From: Lysobacterales bacterium
GTDB lineage: Bacteria > Pseudomonadota > Gammaproteobacteria > Xanthomonadales > Xanthomonadaceae
Assembly: GCA_017302135.1 (NCBI GenBank)
Contig: JAFLDZ010000005.1
Coordinates: 210,159-274,158 of the forward strand
Length of the DNA: 64,000 bases
Direction of reading: 5' to 3'
Both the position numbers and the translations under genes were made by a program. Positions 17,995-26,804 of the stretch are shown here, piece by piece; within the stretch, counting starts at the first letter, position 1; each line of letters opens with the position of its first letter. The notes beneath the pieces were generated by a model that was not told the origin of the DNA, did no database searches, and was given only the letters and a program-made list of their open reading frames with translations.

Positions 17995-18813
17995 ATGGTC
18001 TGGTTTGAACTCATCCTCGTCACGTTGACCCTGCTGACCGGCCTGATCTGGTTGGGGGACCGGTTGTTCTTCGCCAAGCGCCGGGCGAAGGCCGACGGCC
18101 TGCTCGACGAAGCCAGGGAGCCGGTCGTGGTCGATTACGCGCGGGCGTTCTTCCCGGTGCTGGCGGTCGTCCTGATGCTGCGCAGCTTCGTCGCCGAGCC
18201 GTTCCGGATCCCGTCCAGCTCGATGATGCCGACCCTGCTCATCGGCGACTTCATCCTGGTCAACAAGTTCACCTACGGCCTGCGTCTGCCGGTGACCAAC
18301 AGGAAGATCATCGAGATCGGCCAGCCCGAGCGCGGCGACGTGGTGGTGTTCCGCTATCCGGGCAAGGGTCCGAACGACCCTAACACCGGTCTGGATTACA
18401 TCAAGCGCGTGATCGGCATGCCCGGCGACAGCGTCAGCTATCGCGACAATCAGCTGACCGTGAACGGGACGCCTGTGGTGTACGAGCCGATCGGCGAATA
18501 CGTGGGCAAGGGGCCCGGGGTGGAGATGACCGGTGCCAGCGAAATCCGCGAGAAACTGGATGGCCACCCGCACTCGGTGCTGGAGATCACCCAGCTTCCG
18601 GGCATCGATCAGGGCGAGGGCGAGTGGGCTGTCCCGGCCGGTCACTACCTTGTGATGGGCGACAATCGCGATCGCAGCGATGATGGTAGATTCTGGGGCT
18701 ATCTGCCGGAGGAGCGGCTTCGCGGCAGGGCGTTCCTGGTGTGGTTGAACTGCAAGGGCTGGTTCTGTACCGACAGTTTCGACACCTCCCGGATCGGCAA
18801 CGGCATTCCGTAA
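17995..18813 (+). CDS. lepB: Signal peptidase I
   Basis: A 272-residue inner-membrane serine protease that removes Sec and Tat signal peptides. Two N-terminal membrane segments (about 3-20 and 50-66) are followed by box B with Ser76 in PSSSMMPT, box D with Lys137 in DYIKRVIGMPGD and box E GDNRDRSDDGRFWG, the Ser/Lys dyad of the family. GAAGGAAG upstream of the ATG is a good ribosome-binding site. Follows lepA in the usual xanthomonad order. Confidence 0.97.
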   Translation: MVWFELILVTLTLLTGLIWLGDRLFFAKRRAKADGLLDEAREPVVVDYARAFFPVLAVVLMLRSFVAEPFRIPSSSMMPTLLIGDFILVNKFTYGLRLPVTNRKIIEIGQPERGDVVVFRYPGKGPNDPNTGLDYIKRVIGMPGDSVSYRDNQLTVNGTPVVYEPIGEYVGKGPGVEMTGASEIREKLDGHPHSVLEITQLPGIDQGEGEWAVPAGHYLVMGDNRDRSDDGRFWGYLPEERLRGRAFLVWLNCKGWFCTDSFDTSRIGNGIP

Positions 18814-18922
18814 ACACTTTCGCGTTTGAGGCTTCCGCACGTTCTGCGTACGCCTTCGACAACACTGCCTTCATCCACTATTGCCTTCAACAACCACGTC
18901 ATCGTTCCGGGGGATTTCAGAT

Positions 18923-19300
18923 ATGCGACGCAATCAGAGCGGTATGACCTTGATCAGCTTCGTCATCGTAGCGGCGGTGGTGGGCACTGCCCTGTACATC
19001 GCGATGAAGCTGTTCCCGATGTATCAGGAGTACTACGCGGTGAAGTCGGCGGTGAAGGGCCTCGCTGCCGAAGCCGGCATCGCCAACGAACAGCCGGCGC
19101 AGATCAAGCAGAAGCTCTTCAAACGCTTCAATATCGGCTACGTCGACGATGTGAAGCCCGAGCACGTGAAGATCGAGAGCACCGGCAGCAGCAAGATCAT
19201 GCACATCAATTACGAAGTGCGCGTCAACATGATCGCGAACCTCGATGCGGTCGGCAGATTCAACGTCGACCAGCCGCTCACGGGCCAGGCTGCCTACTGA
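18923..19300 (+). CDS. DUF4845 membrane-anchored protein
   Basis: A 125-residue protein starting [20 protein letters not shown], a pilin-like N-terminus: short basic head, G-M-T-L, then one hydrophobic helix. The remainder is periplasmic and of unknown function. This gene stands between lepB and rnc in many gammaproteobacteria. The ATG at 18923 is chosen because it precedes the basic/hydrophobic start and follows CCGGGGGA; an earlier in-frame start is possible. It lacks the usual glutamate of a prepilin processing site, so true pseudopilin processing is unlikely. Confidence 0.85.
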   Translation: MRRNQSGMTLISFVIVAAVVGTALYIAMKLFPMYQEYYAVKSAVKGLAAEAGIANEQPAQIKQKLFKRFNIGYVDDVKPEHVKIESTGSSKIMHINYEVRVNMIANLDAVGRFNVDQPLTGQAAY

Positions 19301-19319
19301 GTTCCGGGCGATCGCGACA

Positions 19320-19991
19320 GTGTCTGCGACGATCGCCTGTGGTGGGCATGTTTTCCACGATGCGGGCCTGCTCGAGCGGGCGCTCACGCATCGCAGCGCT
19401 GCGGCGATCCACAACGAACGGCTCGAATTCCTCGGCGACGCCCTGGTCGGGATGATCGTCGCCGAGGCGCTGTACATGCGCTGGCCCAAAGCGGCCGAAG
19501 GCGAGCTCACCCGCGCCCGCGCCGAACTGGTCCGCGAATCCTCGCTTGCCGAACTCGCGCGCAAGCTCGAACTCGGCCAGCGGATCGTGCTTGGGCCGGG
19601 GGAAATGAAATCCGGCGGCCATCGTCGCGATTCGATCCTGGCCGATGTGCTGGAGGCCGTGGTCGCCGCGATCTACCTCGACGCCGGTTTCGAGGCGTGC
19701 CGCGCGGCGGTGTTGCCGTGGTTCGCCGATGCCATCGAGGCCCTGCCGCCGCCGCACAAGCTCGGCAAGGACGCCAAGACCCGCCTGCAGGAATGGCTGC
19801 AGGCCCGCCAGTTTCCATTGCCGGCGTACTCATTGCTGGCCGAAACCGGCGAGGACCACGCCAAATCGTTCCGCGCCGAATGCGCCCTGAGCGAACCTGA
19901 TGTCCGCCGCGAGGGCGAGGCCCCGTCGCGTCGCGCCGCAGAACAGCTGGCGGCCGAGGCGGTGTTGCAGGTGGTGGCGCCGGGGACCTGA
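19320..19991 (+). CDS. rnc: Ribonuclease III
   Basis: About 223 residues. The RNase III domain has the signature [13 protein letters not shown] and the second metal-binding segment [13 protein letters not shown]; the C-terminal double-stranded RNA-binding domain (about 155-222) ends with [15 protein letters not shown]. It cuts double-stranded RNA, including the rRNA precursor. The start is uncertain: GTG at 19320 gives normal length and lies 19 bases after the DUF4845 stop, while an in-frame ATG at 19245 would overlap that gene by 56 bases. Next gene is era, as usual. Confidence 0.95.
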   Translation: MSATIACGGHVFHDAGLLERALTHRSAAAIHNERLEFLGDALVGMIVAEALYMRWPKAAEGELTRARAELVRESSLAELARKLELGQRIVLGPGEMKSGGHRRDSILADVLEAVVAAIYLDAGFEACRAAVLPWFADAIEALPPPHKLGKDAKTRLQEWLQARQFPLPAYSLLAETGEDHAKSFRAECALSEPDVRREGEAPSRRAAEQLAAEAVLQVVAPGT

Positions 19992-20025
19992 GTTCGCGTT
20001 CCGGCGTTGCGGGAACCCCGGCGGT

Positions 20026-20031
20026 TACAAT
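20026..20031 (+). promoter_or_regulatory. Possible -10 element just before era
   Basis: TACAAT at 20026-20031 ends six bases before the era ATG. If used, transcription would begin at or next to the start codon, giving a leaderless mRNA. No -35 with normal spacing is visible. Confidence 0.3.
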
Positions 20032-20037
20032 GCCGCC

Positions 20038-20946
20038 ATGACCGAATCCCCTTACCGCGCCGGCCACGTCGCCGTCCTCGGCCGACCGAACGTCGGCAAA
20101 TCGACCCTGATCAACGCCCTCGTCGGCAGCAAGGTCAGCATCGTCTCGCCTCGGCCGCAGACCACCCGCCACCGCCTGCTGGGCATCGCCACGTTTCCCG
20201 AAGGCCAACTGCTGCTGGTCGACACGCCCGGCATCCATCGCGATCACGGCAAGGCTACCGCGTCGGCGATGCACAAGATGATGAATCGCGCCGCGCGCGG
20301 CGCGCTGGAAGGCGTGGACGCCGCGATGCTGGTGGTCCGTGCCGGGCAGTGGAGCGAAGAAGACACGCTGGCCTACGATGCGTTGAAAGATGCCGGTATC
20401 CCGGTGGTGCTGGTGGTCAACCAGGTCGACCGCTTTCCCGACAAGACCGCGCTGCTGCCGTATCTGCAGACCGCCACCGAAGGCCGCGAATTCGCGAGCA
20501 TCCATCCGGTGTCCGCGCTCAAGCGCAAGGGTTTGGAGTCGCTGGTCAAAACCGTGCTGACGCAGTTGCCGGAACAGCCCGCGCTGTACGCGGAGGACGA
20601 AATCACCGACAAGAGCCAGCGTTTCCTCGCCGGCGAACTGGTCCGCGAACAGCTGATGCGCCAACTCGGCGCCGAACTGCCGTACGCGACCACGGTGGAG
20701 ATCGAGAGCTTCGTCGTCGACGGCACCATGCTGCGCATCGGGGCGGTGATTTTCGTCGAACGCGAGAGCCAGAAAGCCATCGTGATCGGCAAGGGCGGCA
20801 CCCGCCTGCGCGAGATCGGCAGCAAGGCGCGCATCCAGATGGAGCGGATGTTCGACAGCAAGGTCTTCCTCGAAACCTGGGTCCGCGTGCGCGACGGCTG
20901 GTCCGATGACGAGGCTGCGCTGAAGGCGTTCGGCTATACGGAGTGA
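20038..20946 (+). CDS. era: GTPase Era
   Basis: A 302-residue GTPase that binds 16S rRNA and couples 30S maturation to growth. GTPase motifs: GRPNVGKST, the G2 region [15 protein letters not shown] and NQVD. The C-terminal KH domain has [23 protein letters not shown] at 20038 (MTESPYRAG) opens the GTPase domain; no Shine-Dalgarno is evident. The usual rnc-era-recO order holds. Confidence 0.97.
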   Translation: MTESPYRAGHVAVLGRPNVGKSTLINALVGSKVSIVSPRPQTTRHRLLGIATFPEGQLLLVDTPGIHRDHGKATASAMHKMMNRAARGALEGVDAAMLVVRAGQWSEEDTLAYDALKDAGIPVVLVVNQVDRFPDKTALLPYLQTATEGREFASIHPVSALKRKGLESLVKTVLTQLPEQPALYAEDEITDKSQRFLAGELVREQLMRQLGAELPYATTVEIESFVVDGTMLRIGAVIFVERESQKAIVIGKGGTRLREIGSKARIQMERMFDSKVFLETWVRVRDGWSDDEAALKAFGYTE

Positions 20947-20992
20947 GCCTTCATCGGGCATCGAGGGCCGGGAATCGCTGCCGCATCTCCGC

Positions 20993-21020
20993 CGTCGTCC
21001 CGGCGCAGGTCGGGATCCAG
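20993..21020. repeat. REP-like palindromic element between era and recO
   Basis: The stretch CGTCGTCCCGGCGCAGGTCG continues GGATCCAG. TCCCG (20998-21002) pairs with CGGGA (21011-21015). Sequences of the form GTC(A/G)TCCCGGCGNAGGNCGGGATCCAG are scattered between genes in xanthomonads; this looks like a single, slightly decayed copy. Confidence 0.6.
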
Positions 21021-21111
21021 AGCCCAGCAATGACTGCGATGGCATCCAGGCCTGTATCGGGGCGGCGTTTTCCATCGAAACATCACTGCTGATGGTCCAA
21101 GCCCTGTCCTG

Positions 21112-21885
21112 ATGCGCTACGCCGCCCAACCCGCCTTCGTCCTGCACGCCCGCGCTTGGCGCGAAACCAGTCTGTTGGTGGAGGTGTTGACCCACGAGCA
21201 CGGCCGAGTGGGTCTGATCGCTCGGGGCGTGCACGGCCCCAAGAAACAACAACTGCGCGCGGCGCTGCAGCCGCTGCAGCACATCCGCTTCGACGGCGTA
21301 CAACGCGGCGAACTTGCGCAACTGAGCGCGGCCGAGGCCATCGACGAAGCGCCGCGCCTGCACGGCGAGGTGATGCTGGCGGGGTTCTATCTCAACGAAT
21401 TGATGCTGCGACTGGCGCCGCGTCACGACGGCGTCGGCATGCTGTACGCGATCTACGGCGAAACCCGCGCGCGACTGGGGCTGGAACTGCCGCTGGCGTG
21501 GACGCTGCGACGCTTCGAGCGCGATCTGTTCGAGGCGCTGGGGGTCGGCTTCGCCTGGGATTGCGATGGCGACGGCGTCGTCATCGACCCGGCGGCGCGC
21601 TATGTGCTGGATCCCGAGCACGGACCACGGCGCGTGCTGGGCGACGCGGGCCGGGCAGGGCGCAGCCAAACCGCTACCGGTCGCGCGCTGCTCGACCTCG
21701 CCGCCGACCGCGAACCCTGCGCCGAGGACATGCCCGGCCTGCGCCGCGTCATCCGCGCGCTGTTGCTGCACCATCTCGGCGGTCGCGGTCTGAAGTCGTG
21801 GGAATTGATCGCCTCGTTGCCGCGCGCGCCAGGCGATGGCGCTGTGGTCGCGGCTCAGCCGGACAGCGACGCCAGCGTGTCCTGA
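21112..21885 (+). CDS. recO: DNA repair protein RecO
   Basis: A 257-residue protein of the RecFOR pathway that loads RecA on SSB-coated DNA. The N-terminal OB fold has [20 protein letters not shown] and GLIARGVHG; a helical domain follows ([17 protein letters not shown]). The four zinc cysteines of some RecO proteins are absent. Its last 31 bases overlap the 3' end of the convergent receiver-Hpt gene, and the final ten residues look like an extension without family match. Confidence 0.95.
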   Translation: MRYAAQPAFVLHARAWRETSLLVEVLTHEHGRVGLIARGVHGPKKQQLRAALQPLQHIRFDGVQRGELAQLSAAEAIDEAPRLHGEVMLAGFYLNELMLRLAPRHDGVGMLYAIYGETRARLGLELPLAWTLRRFERDLFEALGVGFAWDCDGDGVVIDPAARYVLDPEHGPRRVLGDAGRAGRSQTATGRALLDLAADREPCAEDMPGLRRVIRALLLHHLGGRGLKSWELIASLPRAPGDGAVVAAQPDSDASVS

Positions 21886-22595
21886 AGCGCGCCTTCGAAC
21901 TGTGCGACGACGTTCGTGAGATCAAGAGCTTCCTGCAATTCGCGCGTCGCCGCGCCCAGACGCGCGGCGCCGACAAAGCCGCAGCTCGCCTGCAATTTAT
22001 GCAGTTCGCTGCGCAGTGCGGCGGCATCGCGATTCGCCAGCGCTGCCGTCACCCGTTTGGACACCCGCGGCAATTCCTGCGCGAACAGACCGCGCATGGT
22101 GTCGACGTGCGCGCGGTTGCCGTTGAGCGCGCGCAGCGCCGCATCGTCGTCCCACACCGGCTGTTTTCCGCAGCGGCGGGCTGTGTCGTTGCGGCCGAAT
22201 GCGCCCGCTTCGATGAAGACATCGCCGCAGAACCGGCGGACCGTACCCTGCAGTTGCGCCACCGACAGCGGCTTGAGCAGCACTTCCTCGAAACCCGCAT
22301 CGATCAGCGCATCCAGCGCCTCGCGTCGCGCATCGGCGGTGTGCGCCAATGCGCGCGTCTGCCGGCCCTGCGCGCGCAACTCGGCGAGCAGATCGACACC
22401 GAGGCCGTCAGGGAGATTGGCATCGAACAGCCACAGGTCGTGCGTCTGCGCAGCCGCTATGCTGCGTGCTTCGGCCAGTGTGCCGGCCACATCGACCTTC
22501 GCGGGCATGCCCTCGATCGCCGCAGACAGGAACGCGGCGCTGACCGGGTCGTCTTCCAGCAGCAGGATGCGGGGCAGGTGGGCGGATGCGTTCAT
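21855..22595 (-). CDS. Receiver-Hpt two-domain phosphorelay protein
   Basis: A 246-residue cytoplasmic protein. The N-terminal receiver domain (about 8-122) has the acidic pocket LLEDDP (Glu14, Asp15, Asp16), phospho-acceptor Asp58 in LFDANLPDG, Thr86 and Lys108 in LLKPLS. The C-terminal Hpt domain (about 155-240) has His199 in [17 protein letters not shown], the phosphorylatable site. There is no output or DNA-binding domain, so it should shuttle phosphoryl groups between a hybrid kinase and another regulator, neither of which is in the window. Its start is 24 bases from the divergent ydbH-like gene. Confidence 0.85.
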   Translation of the reverse strand: MNASAHLPRILLLEDDPVSAAFLSAAIEGMPAKVDVAGTLAEARSIAAAQTHDLWLFDANLPDGLGVDLLAELRAQGRQTRALAHTADARREALDALIDAGFEEVLLKPLSVAQLQGTVRRFCGDVFIEAGAFGRNDTARRCGKQPVWDDDAALRALNGNRAHVDTMRGLFAQELPRVSKRVTAALANRDAAALRSELHKLQASCGFVGAARLGAATRELQEALDLTNVVAQFEGALQDTLASLSG

Positions 22596-22619
22596 CGCAA
22601 GTCATTTAAGCTGACAGTC

Positions 22620-24671
22620 ATGTCGATCTTACGCATCCTGTCGCTGTTCGTGCTGTCCGCCGCGCTGTGGCCGACGGCAGCGCAGGCGCGTACTGCGAGC
22701 GCCGAGATCGCGCGCATCCGCACCGGAATCGCCACACTCGAACAGGTGCATGTGCGCCTCGATTGGCCGAACAGCGCCGACAGCGGCACGCTGCAACTGC
22801 GGGTCGGCAAGCTCGATGCGCCGGATCTTGGCTATGCGTTCCGCGACCTGAGCTGGCAGTGCCCGTTGCAGCGCGATGGCGACGGCGGCTGGCGCTGCGA
22901 GGGCGAACTGCGTAGCGGTGGCGCGAAGCCGATGCGCCTCGATATCGCGCTCGGGACCGCTTTCACCGATGTCGTCCTGCGCCAGGGCGAATCGCGACTG
23001 GAAGTGCATCGTCAGGCCGCCGCGCCCGACGATACCCGCATCGATCTCATGAAAGTCCCGTTGATCTGGTCGCAGGCGCTACTCAGCGCCGCCTGGGCCG
23101 ATGGCCGCTGGAAGACGGGTCAGCTCGATGGCCGCCTGCTGGTCAGCACGCCGGCGAACCAGCCGCTGCGCGTGTCTGGCCCCCTGACGCTGTCCGCTGC
23201 GGCGCTGGAAACGCCGGACGGCAGCATCGCCGCCGAAGGTCTCGGCGCGCAGCTCATGCTGGACTACCGCAACGCCGCTGCCGGGCAGCGCGTCGACCTG
23301 CGTGGCACATTGCGCGGCGGCGAACTGCTGTTCGGCAGTGCCTATGTCGCCTTGCCGCCGACGCCGGTCGAACTGCAGATCGAGGCCATCGGCGACGCGA
23401 GCGGCTGGCGGTTGCCGATCCTGCGCTGGGGCGATGGCGGCACGCTCGCGACGAAGGGCAGCGCTGCGCTCGCACCCGACGGCACCCTGCGTGCGCTTGA
23501 TATCGAGATCGACAGCGACGATCTGTCGCCGGTGGCGGGTCGCTATCTGTCCGGTTGGCTCGGCGGCTTCGGCCTCGGCAAACTGAGCGTCACCGGGCGA
23601 ATGCGCACCCGCGTGCGTCTGGATGCGAGCGGAATGCGCGGTTTCGACGCGCATTTCGATCAGGTGGAAGTGCGCGAACCGGGCGGGAAATTCCGGTTCG
23701 ATCGTTTGGATGGCGACCTGCGGTTTTCCGCGGATGCGCCTGTCGACAGCACATTGCGCTGGGGCAGCGGTCAGCTGTATGGCCTGGATTTCGGTGCCGC
23801 AGAATTACCGTTGCACAGCGCCGACGGTGTGATAGCGCTGCGTGCGCCGACTGCGGTCGAGGCGATCGGCGGCCAACTGCGCTTCGATCGTTTCCAACTG
23901 CGTCCACCGCAGGGCGAACAGGGATTGCAGGCGAACTTCGGTCTCACTCTGGATGCGTTCGATATCGGCAAGCTCGCGCAAAGCATGGGTTGGCCGGCAT
24001 TCCGGGGCACGCTCAGCGGCAGCATTCCGGATGCGCGTTATCTCGACGACCGCCTGGTGTTCGAGGGCGGTCTGGAGATGCGGGTCTTCGATGGCAGCGT
24101 CGAAGTATCGTCGCTGGCGATGGAGCGGCCGTTCGGTGTCGCGCCGACCTTATCGGCCGATCTGGCGCTGGACGATCTCGATCTGCTGTCGGTCACCGAA
24201 GTCTTCGATTTCGGCAGCATCAGCGGTCGCCTCGACGGCAGCATCCGCGAGCTGCGTCTGGTCGACTGGACCGCGACCGCGTTCGACGCCGAGCTGTATA
24301 CCCAGCGTCGGCGTGGCGTGAAGCAGCGCATCAGCCAGCGCGCGGTGCAGAACATCTCCAGCGTCGGCGACGCGTCGTTCGTGACCAGCCTGCAGGGGCA
24401 ATTGATCGGTCTGTTCGACGATTTCGGCTACCGGCGGCTCGGCATTTCCTGCCGGCTGCAGAATCAGGTCTGCGCGATGGGCGGCCTGGAGAGCATCGGC
24501 AAAGAAGTGGCCGCCGGCTCCGGTTCAGACAGCAGTGGATTTACTGTCATCCAGGGCGCGGGCATTCCGCGTTTGAACGTGGTGGGCTTCAACCGTCGGG
24601 TCGATTGGCCGACGCTGCTCGAACGCCTGCAGGCGGTGGGCAGCGGCGATCTCAAACCGGTCGTCGAGTAA
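22620..24671 (+). CDS. ydbH-like: YdbH-like periplasmic AsmA-clan protein
   Basis: A 683-residue protein; E. coli YdbH is about 880. An N-terminal hydrophobic segment ending in PTAAQA looks more like a cleavable signal peptide than the membrane anchor of E. coli YdbH. The rest is beta-rich with repeating groove segments, and the C-terminus has the YdbH family block: GYRRLGISCRLQNQVCAMGG, then GAGIPRLNVVGFNRRVDWP. YdbH, TamB and YhdP are bridge-like proteins that move phospholipids to the outer membrane. The next gene, a DUF1318 lipoprotein 58 bases on, matches the YdbH-YnbE-YdbL neighbourhood. The start is set at the signal peptide. Confidence 0.8.
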   Translation: MSILRILSLFVLSAALWPTAAQARTASAEIARIRTGIATLEQVHVRLDWPNSADSGTLQLRVGKLDAPDLGYAFRDLSWQCPLQRDGDGGWRCEGELRSGGAKPMRLDIALGTAFTDVVLRQGESRLEVHRQAAAPDDTRIDLMKVPLIWSQALLSAAWADGRWKTGQLDGRLLVSTPANQPLRVSGPLTLSAAALETPDGSIAAEGLGAQLMLDYRNAAAGQRVDLRGTLRGGELLFGSAYVALPPTPVELQIEAIGDASGWRLPILRWGDGGTLATKGSAALAPDGTLRALDIEIDSDDLSPVAGRYLSGWLGGFGLGKLSVTGRMRTRVRLDASGMRGFDAHFDQVEVREPGGKFRFDRLDGDLRFSADAPVDSTLRWGSGQLYGLDFGAAELPLHSADGVIALRAPTAVEAIGGQLRFDRFQLRPPQGEQGLQANFGLTLDAFDIGKLAQSMGWPAFRGTLSGSIPDARYLDDRLVFEGGLEMRVFDGSVEVSSLAMERPFGVAPTLSADLALDDLDLLSVTEVFDFGSISGRLDGSIRELRLVDWTATAFDAELYTQRRRGVKQRISQRAVQNISSVGDASFVTSLQGQLIGLFDDFGYRRLGISCRLQNQVCAMGGLESIGKEVAAGSGSDSSGFTVIQGAGIPRLNVVGFNRRVDWPTLLERLQAVGSGDLKPVVE

Positions 24672-24729
24672 AGCCCCATCGCGTGGCCCACCGTCAAGTA
24701 AGATTCGACATCACTCCGGGAGAAAGAAC

Positions 24730-25329
24730 ATGCGTCGTTTGTTGGGGGTTTCCACGGTCGCCGCGCTGGCGCTCAGCGCTTGCGTCACCATCAATGTCTA
24801 TTTCCCCGCCGCCGAGGCCAAGGAAGCGGCCAAGGTTTTCGTCGAGCAGGTCATCAATGATGCCGCCGAGGCGCCGAAACCTGCACCGCAGCCCGGCGGT
24901 GGTGGGATGGCGTTCGAAGCGCCGCGCTTCGATCCGCTGATGCTCATCGGCATCGCGCCGGCCTATGCCCAGGGCCAGCCCGACTTCAACATCCAGACCC
25001 CGGCGATCACCGCCATCCAGTCGCGGATGGAACAGCGCTTCGACAGCGCCCTGCGCCCGCACTTCGATTCCGGTGCGCTCGGTTTCACCGAAGACGGTCT
25101 GGTGGTGGTACGCGATGCCGCTGCGCTGCCTTTGAAGGACCGCGTGCCGGTCAATACGGCCGTCGCCGACGAGAACCGCGACCGTAAAGCCGTCTATCGC
25201 GAAATCGCCGTCGCCAATGGACATCCGGAATGGGAAGGACAGATCCGCAGCGTGTTCGCCAAGCAGTGGGTCGACAGCGCCCGCTCTGGTTGGTGGTATC
25301 AGCGCGGCGGGGCGTGGAAGCAGAAATAA
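24730..25329 (+). CDS. DUF1318 (YdbL-like) lipoprotein
   Basis: A 199-residue lipoprotein: signal MRRLLGVSTVAALALSAC with Cys18 and Val at +2, which favours the outer membrane. After it comes VTINVYFPAAEAKEAAKVF, a Gly/Pro linker, and a C-terminal DUF1318/YdbL domain with GFTEDGLVVVRDAAALP and ADENRDRKAVYREIAVANGH. In E. coli the lipoprotein YnbE and the soluble YdbL are separate partners of YdbH; here one polypeptide has a lipoprotein start and the YdbL-type end. GGGAGA provides the ribosome-binding site. Followed by a hairpin at 25354. Confidence 0.82.
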   Translation: MRRLLGVSTVAALALSACVTINVYFPAAEAKEAAKVFVEQVINDAAEAPKPAPQPGGGGMAFEAPRFDPLMLIGIAPAYAQGQPDFNIQTPAITAIQSRMEQRFDSALRPHFDSGALGFTEDGLVVVRDAAALPLKDRVPVNTAVADENRDRKAVYREIAVANGHPEWEGQIRSVFAKQWVDSARSGWWYQRGGAWKQK

Positions 25330-25353
25330 GCCCATCCTCGCGAGTCTTGTCGA

Positions 25354-25375
25354 GACGCCCGCTTCGGCGGGCGTC
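25354..25375 (+). terminator. Hairpin terminator after the DUF1318 gene
   Basis: GACGCCCGC (25354-25362), TTCG loop, GCGGGCGTC (25367-25375), followed shortly by a short T run (25380-25383). Likely intrinsic terminator before rlmD. Confidence 0.75.
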
Positions 25376-25430
25376 GTCGTTTTCGGCGACATGAGACAAT
25401 CGCGGGTCCATCGCACTTTCCAAGAATCCC

Positions 25431-26762
25431 GTGGCCCGCATCGACCAGACTCCATTCGCACTCGACATCGTTTCGCTTGGCCACGATGGTCGCGGCATCG
25501 CGCGCCGCCCGGATGGCGACGCGAACGCCGGCAAGACCGTCTTCGTGTCCGGTGCGTTGCCTGGCGAACGGGTGATGGCGAAGCAGACCGCGAAGTCGCG
25601 ACATTTCGACGAGGCGGCCACGGTCGAAGTCCTGTCCGCATCGGCGGACCGCGTCGAACCGCGTTGCCCGCATTTCGGCGTCTGCGGCGGCTGCGTGCTG
25701 CAGCATCTGGCCGAAGACAAACAGATTCTCTCGAAGCAGCAGGTGCTGATCGACAACCTGCAGCGCATCGGTCACGTGCAGCCGGGCACGCTGTTGCCGC
25801 CGTTGACCGATGCCGCATGGGGCTATCGCCGCAAGGGCCGGCTGTCGGTGCGCCGGGTCGAGAAAAAAGACAAGACATTGGTCGGCTTCCGCGAAGCCGA
25901 TCCTCGCTTCGTCGCCGACCTGTCGGTCTGCTACACGGTGATTCCGCAGATCGGCGAAAAACTCGGTGCGATTTCGGCGCTGGTCGATGCGATGGATGGC
26001 CGTAGGGATGTCCCGCAGATCGAATTCATCGCCGGCGATGCGGCGGTCGTGCTGGTGTTCCGTCATCTGCAGCCGCTGAGCGACCGCGACCGCGAGGCGC
26101 TTGTCGCGTTCGCGCAGGCGCAGGACTTCGCGATCTTCCTGCAGCCGGGTGGCATCGATTCGGTGCATGCGCTTTGGCCGGAGACGGTGCCGCTGTCGTT
26201 CGCGCTGCCGCAGTGGAATATCGAACTGAATTTCCGGCCGCTGGATTTCATCCAGGTGAATGCCGGTCTCAATCAGAAGATGATCGCGAAGACGCTGGAA
26301 CTGCTCGACGTGCAGCCCGATGACCGGGTGCTCGATCTGTTCTGCGGCCTCGGCAATTTCACCTTGCCGCTGGCGCGCGTTGCGCGTGAGGTCGTGGGTG
26401 TGGAAGGCGAGGCCGGTCTGGTGGTGCGCGCGCGCGAGAATGCGACCCACAATGCGCTGGAGAACGTCCAGTTCCATGCCGCCGATCTGGCCCAGGATCT
26501 GTCGGGATTGCCGTGGATGCGCGCGGGTTTCGACACGCTGCTGCTCGACCCGCCGCGTTCCGGTGCGGACGCCGTGCTCAAGCAACTGCCGCTCAAGGGC
26601 CTGAAGCGGATCGTCTATGTCAGCTGTCACCCGGGTTCGCTGGCGCGCGACGCCGGCTATCTGGTCAACGAACGCGGCTGGAAGCTCAAGGCGGCAGGGG
26701 TGATGGACATGTTCCCGCATACCGCCCACGTCGAATCGATTGCGGTGTTCGAGCCCAGATAA
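25431..26762 (+). CDS. rlmD: 23S rRNA (uracil-1939-C5)-methyltransferase RlmD
   Basis: A 443-residue SAM-dependent RNA methyltransferase. Starts at GTG. N-terminal TRAM domain (about 5-65), iron-sulfur ligands in CPHFGVCGGC plus Cys164 in VCYTV, SAM-binding DLFCGLGNFTLPLA and the catalytic-cysteine region LDPPRSGADA ... VYVSCHPGSLARD. It methylates U1939 of 23S rRNA. Stand-alone gene between two hairpins. Confidence 0.94.
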   Translation: MARIDQTPFALDIVSLGHDGRGIARRPDGDANAGKTVFVSGALPGERVMAKQTAKSRHFDEAATVEVLSASADRVEPRCPHFGVCGGCVLQHLAEDKQILSKQQVLIDNLQRIGHVQPGTLLPPLTDAAWGYRRKGRLSVRRVEKKDKTLVGFREADPRFVADLSVCYTVIPQIGEKLGAISALVDAMDGRRDVPQIEFIAGDAAVVLVFRHLQPLSDRDREALVAFAQAQDFAIFLQPGGIDSVHALWPETVPLSFALPQWNIELNFRPLDFIQVNAGLNQKMIAKTLELLDVQPDDRVLDLFCGLGNFTLPLARVAREVVGVEGEAGLVVRARENATHNALENVQFHAADLAQDLSGLPWMRAGFDTLLLDPPRSGADAVLKQLPLKGLKRIVYVSCHPGSLARDAGYLVNERGWKLKAAGVMDMFPHTAHVESIAVFEPR

Positions 26763-26764
26763 CG

Positions 26765-26790
26765 CCGCCCGCGCCCTGTTGCGCGGGCGG
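26765..26790. terminator. Hairpin between rlmD and the XVIPCD gene
   Basis: A perfect 10-bp GC stem (26765-26774 with 26781-26790) and a 6-base loop lie between two convergent genes. No T run; probably a bidirectional transcription or RNA end. Confidence 0.55.
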
Positions 26791-26804
26791 ATGCCCAGTG
26801 TGTT

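Noticed and set aside
21156..22619. In-frame upstream extension of the ydbH-like gene over recO and the Hpt gene
   Set aside because: The real protein starts at 22620 with a signal peptide; the upstream part is a shadow of recO and antisense to the receiver-Hpt gene.
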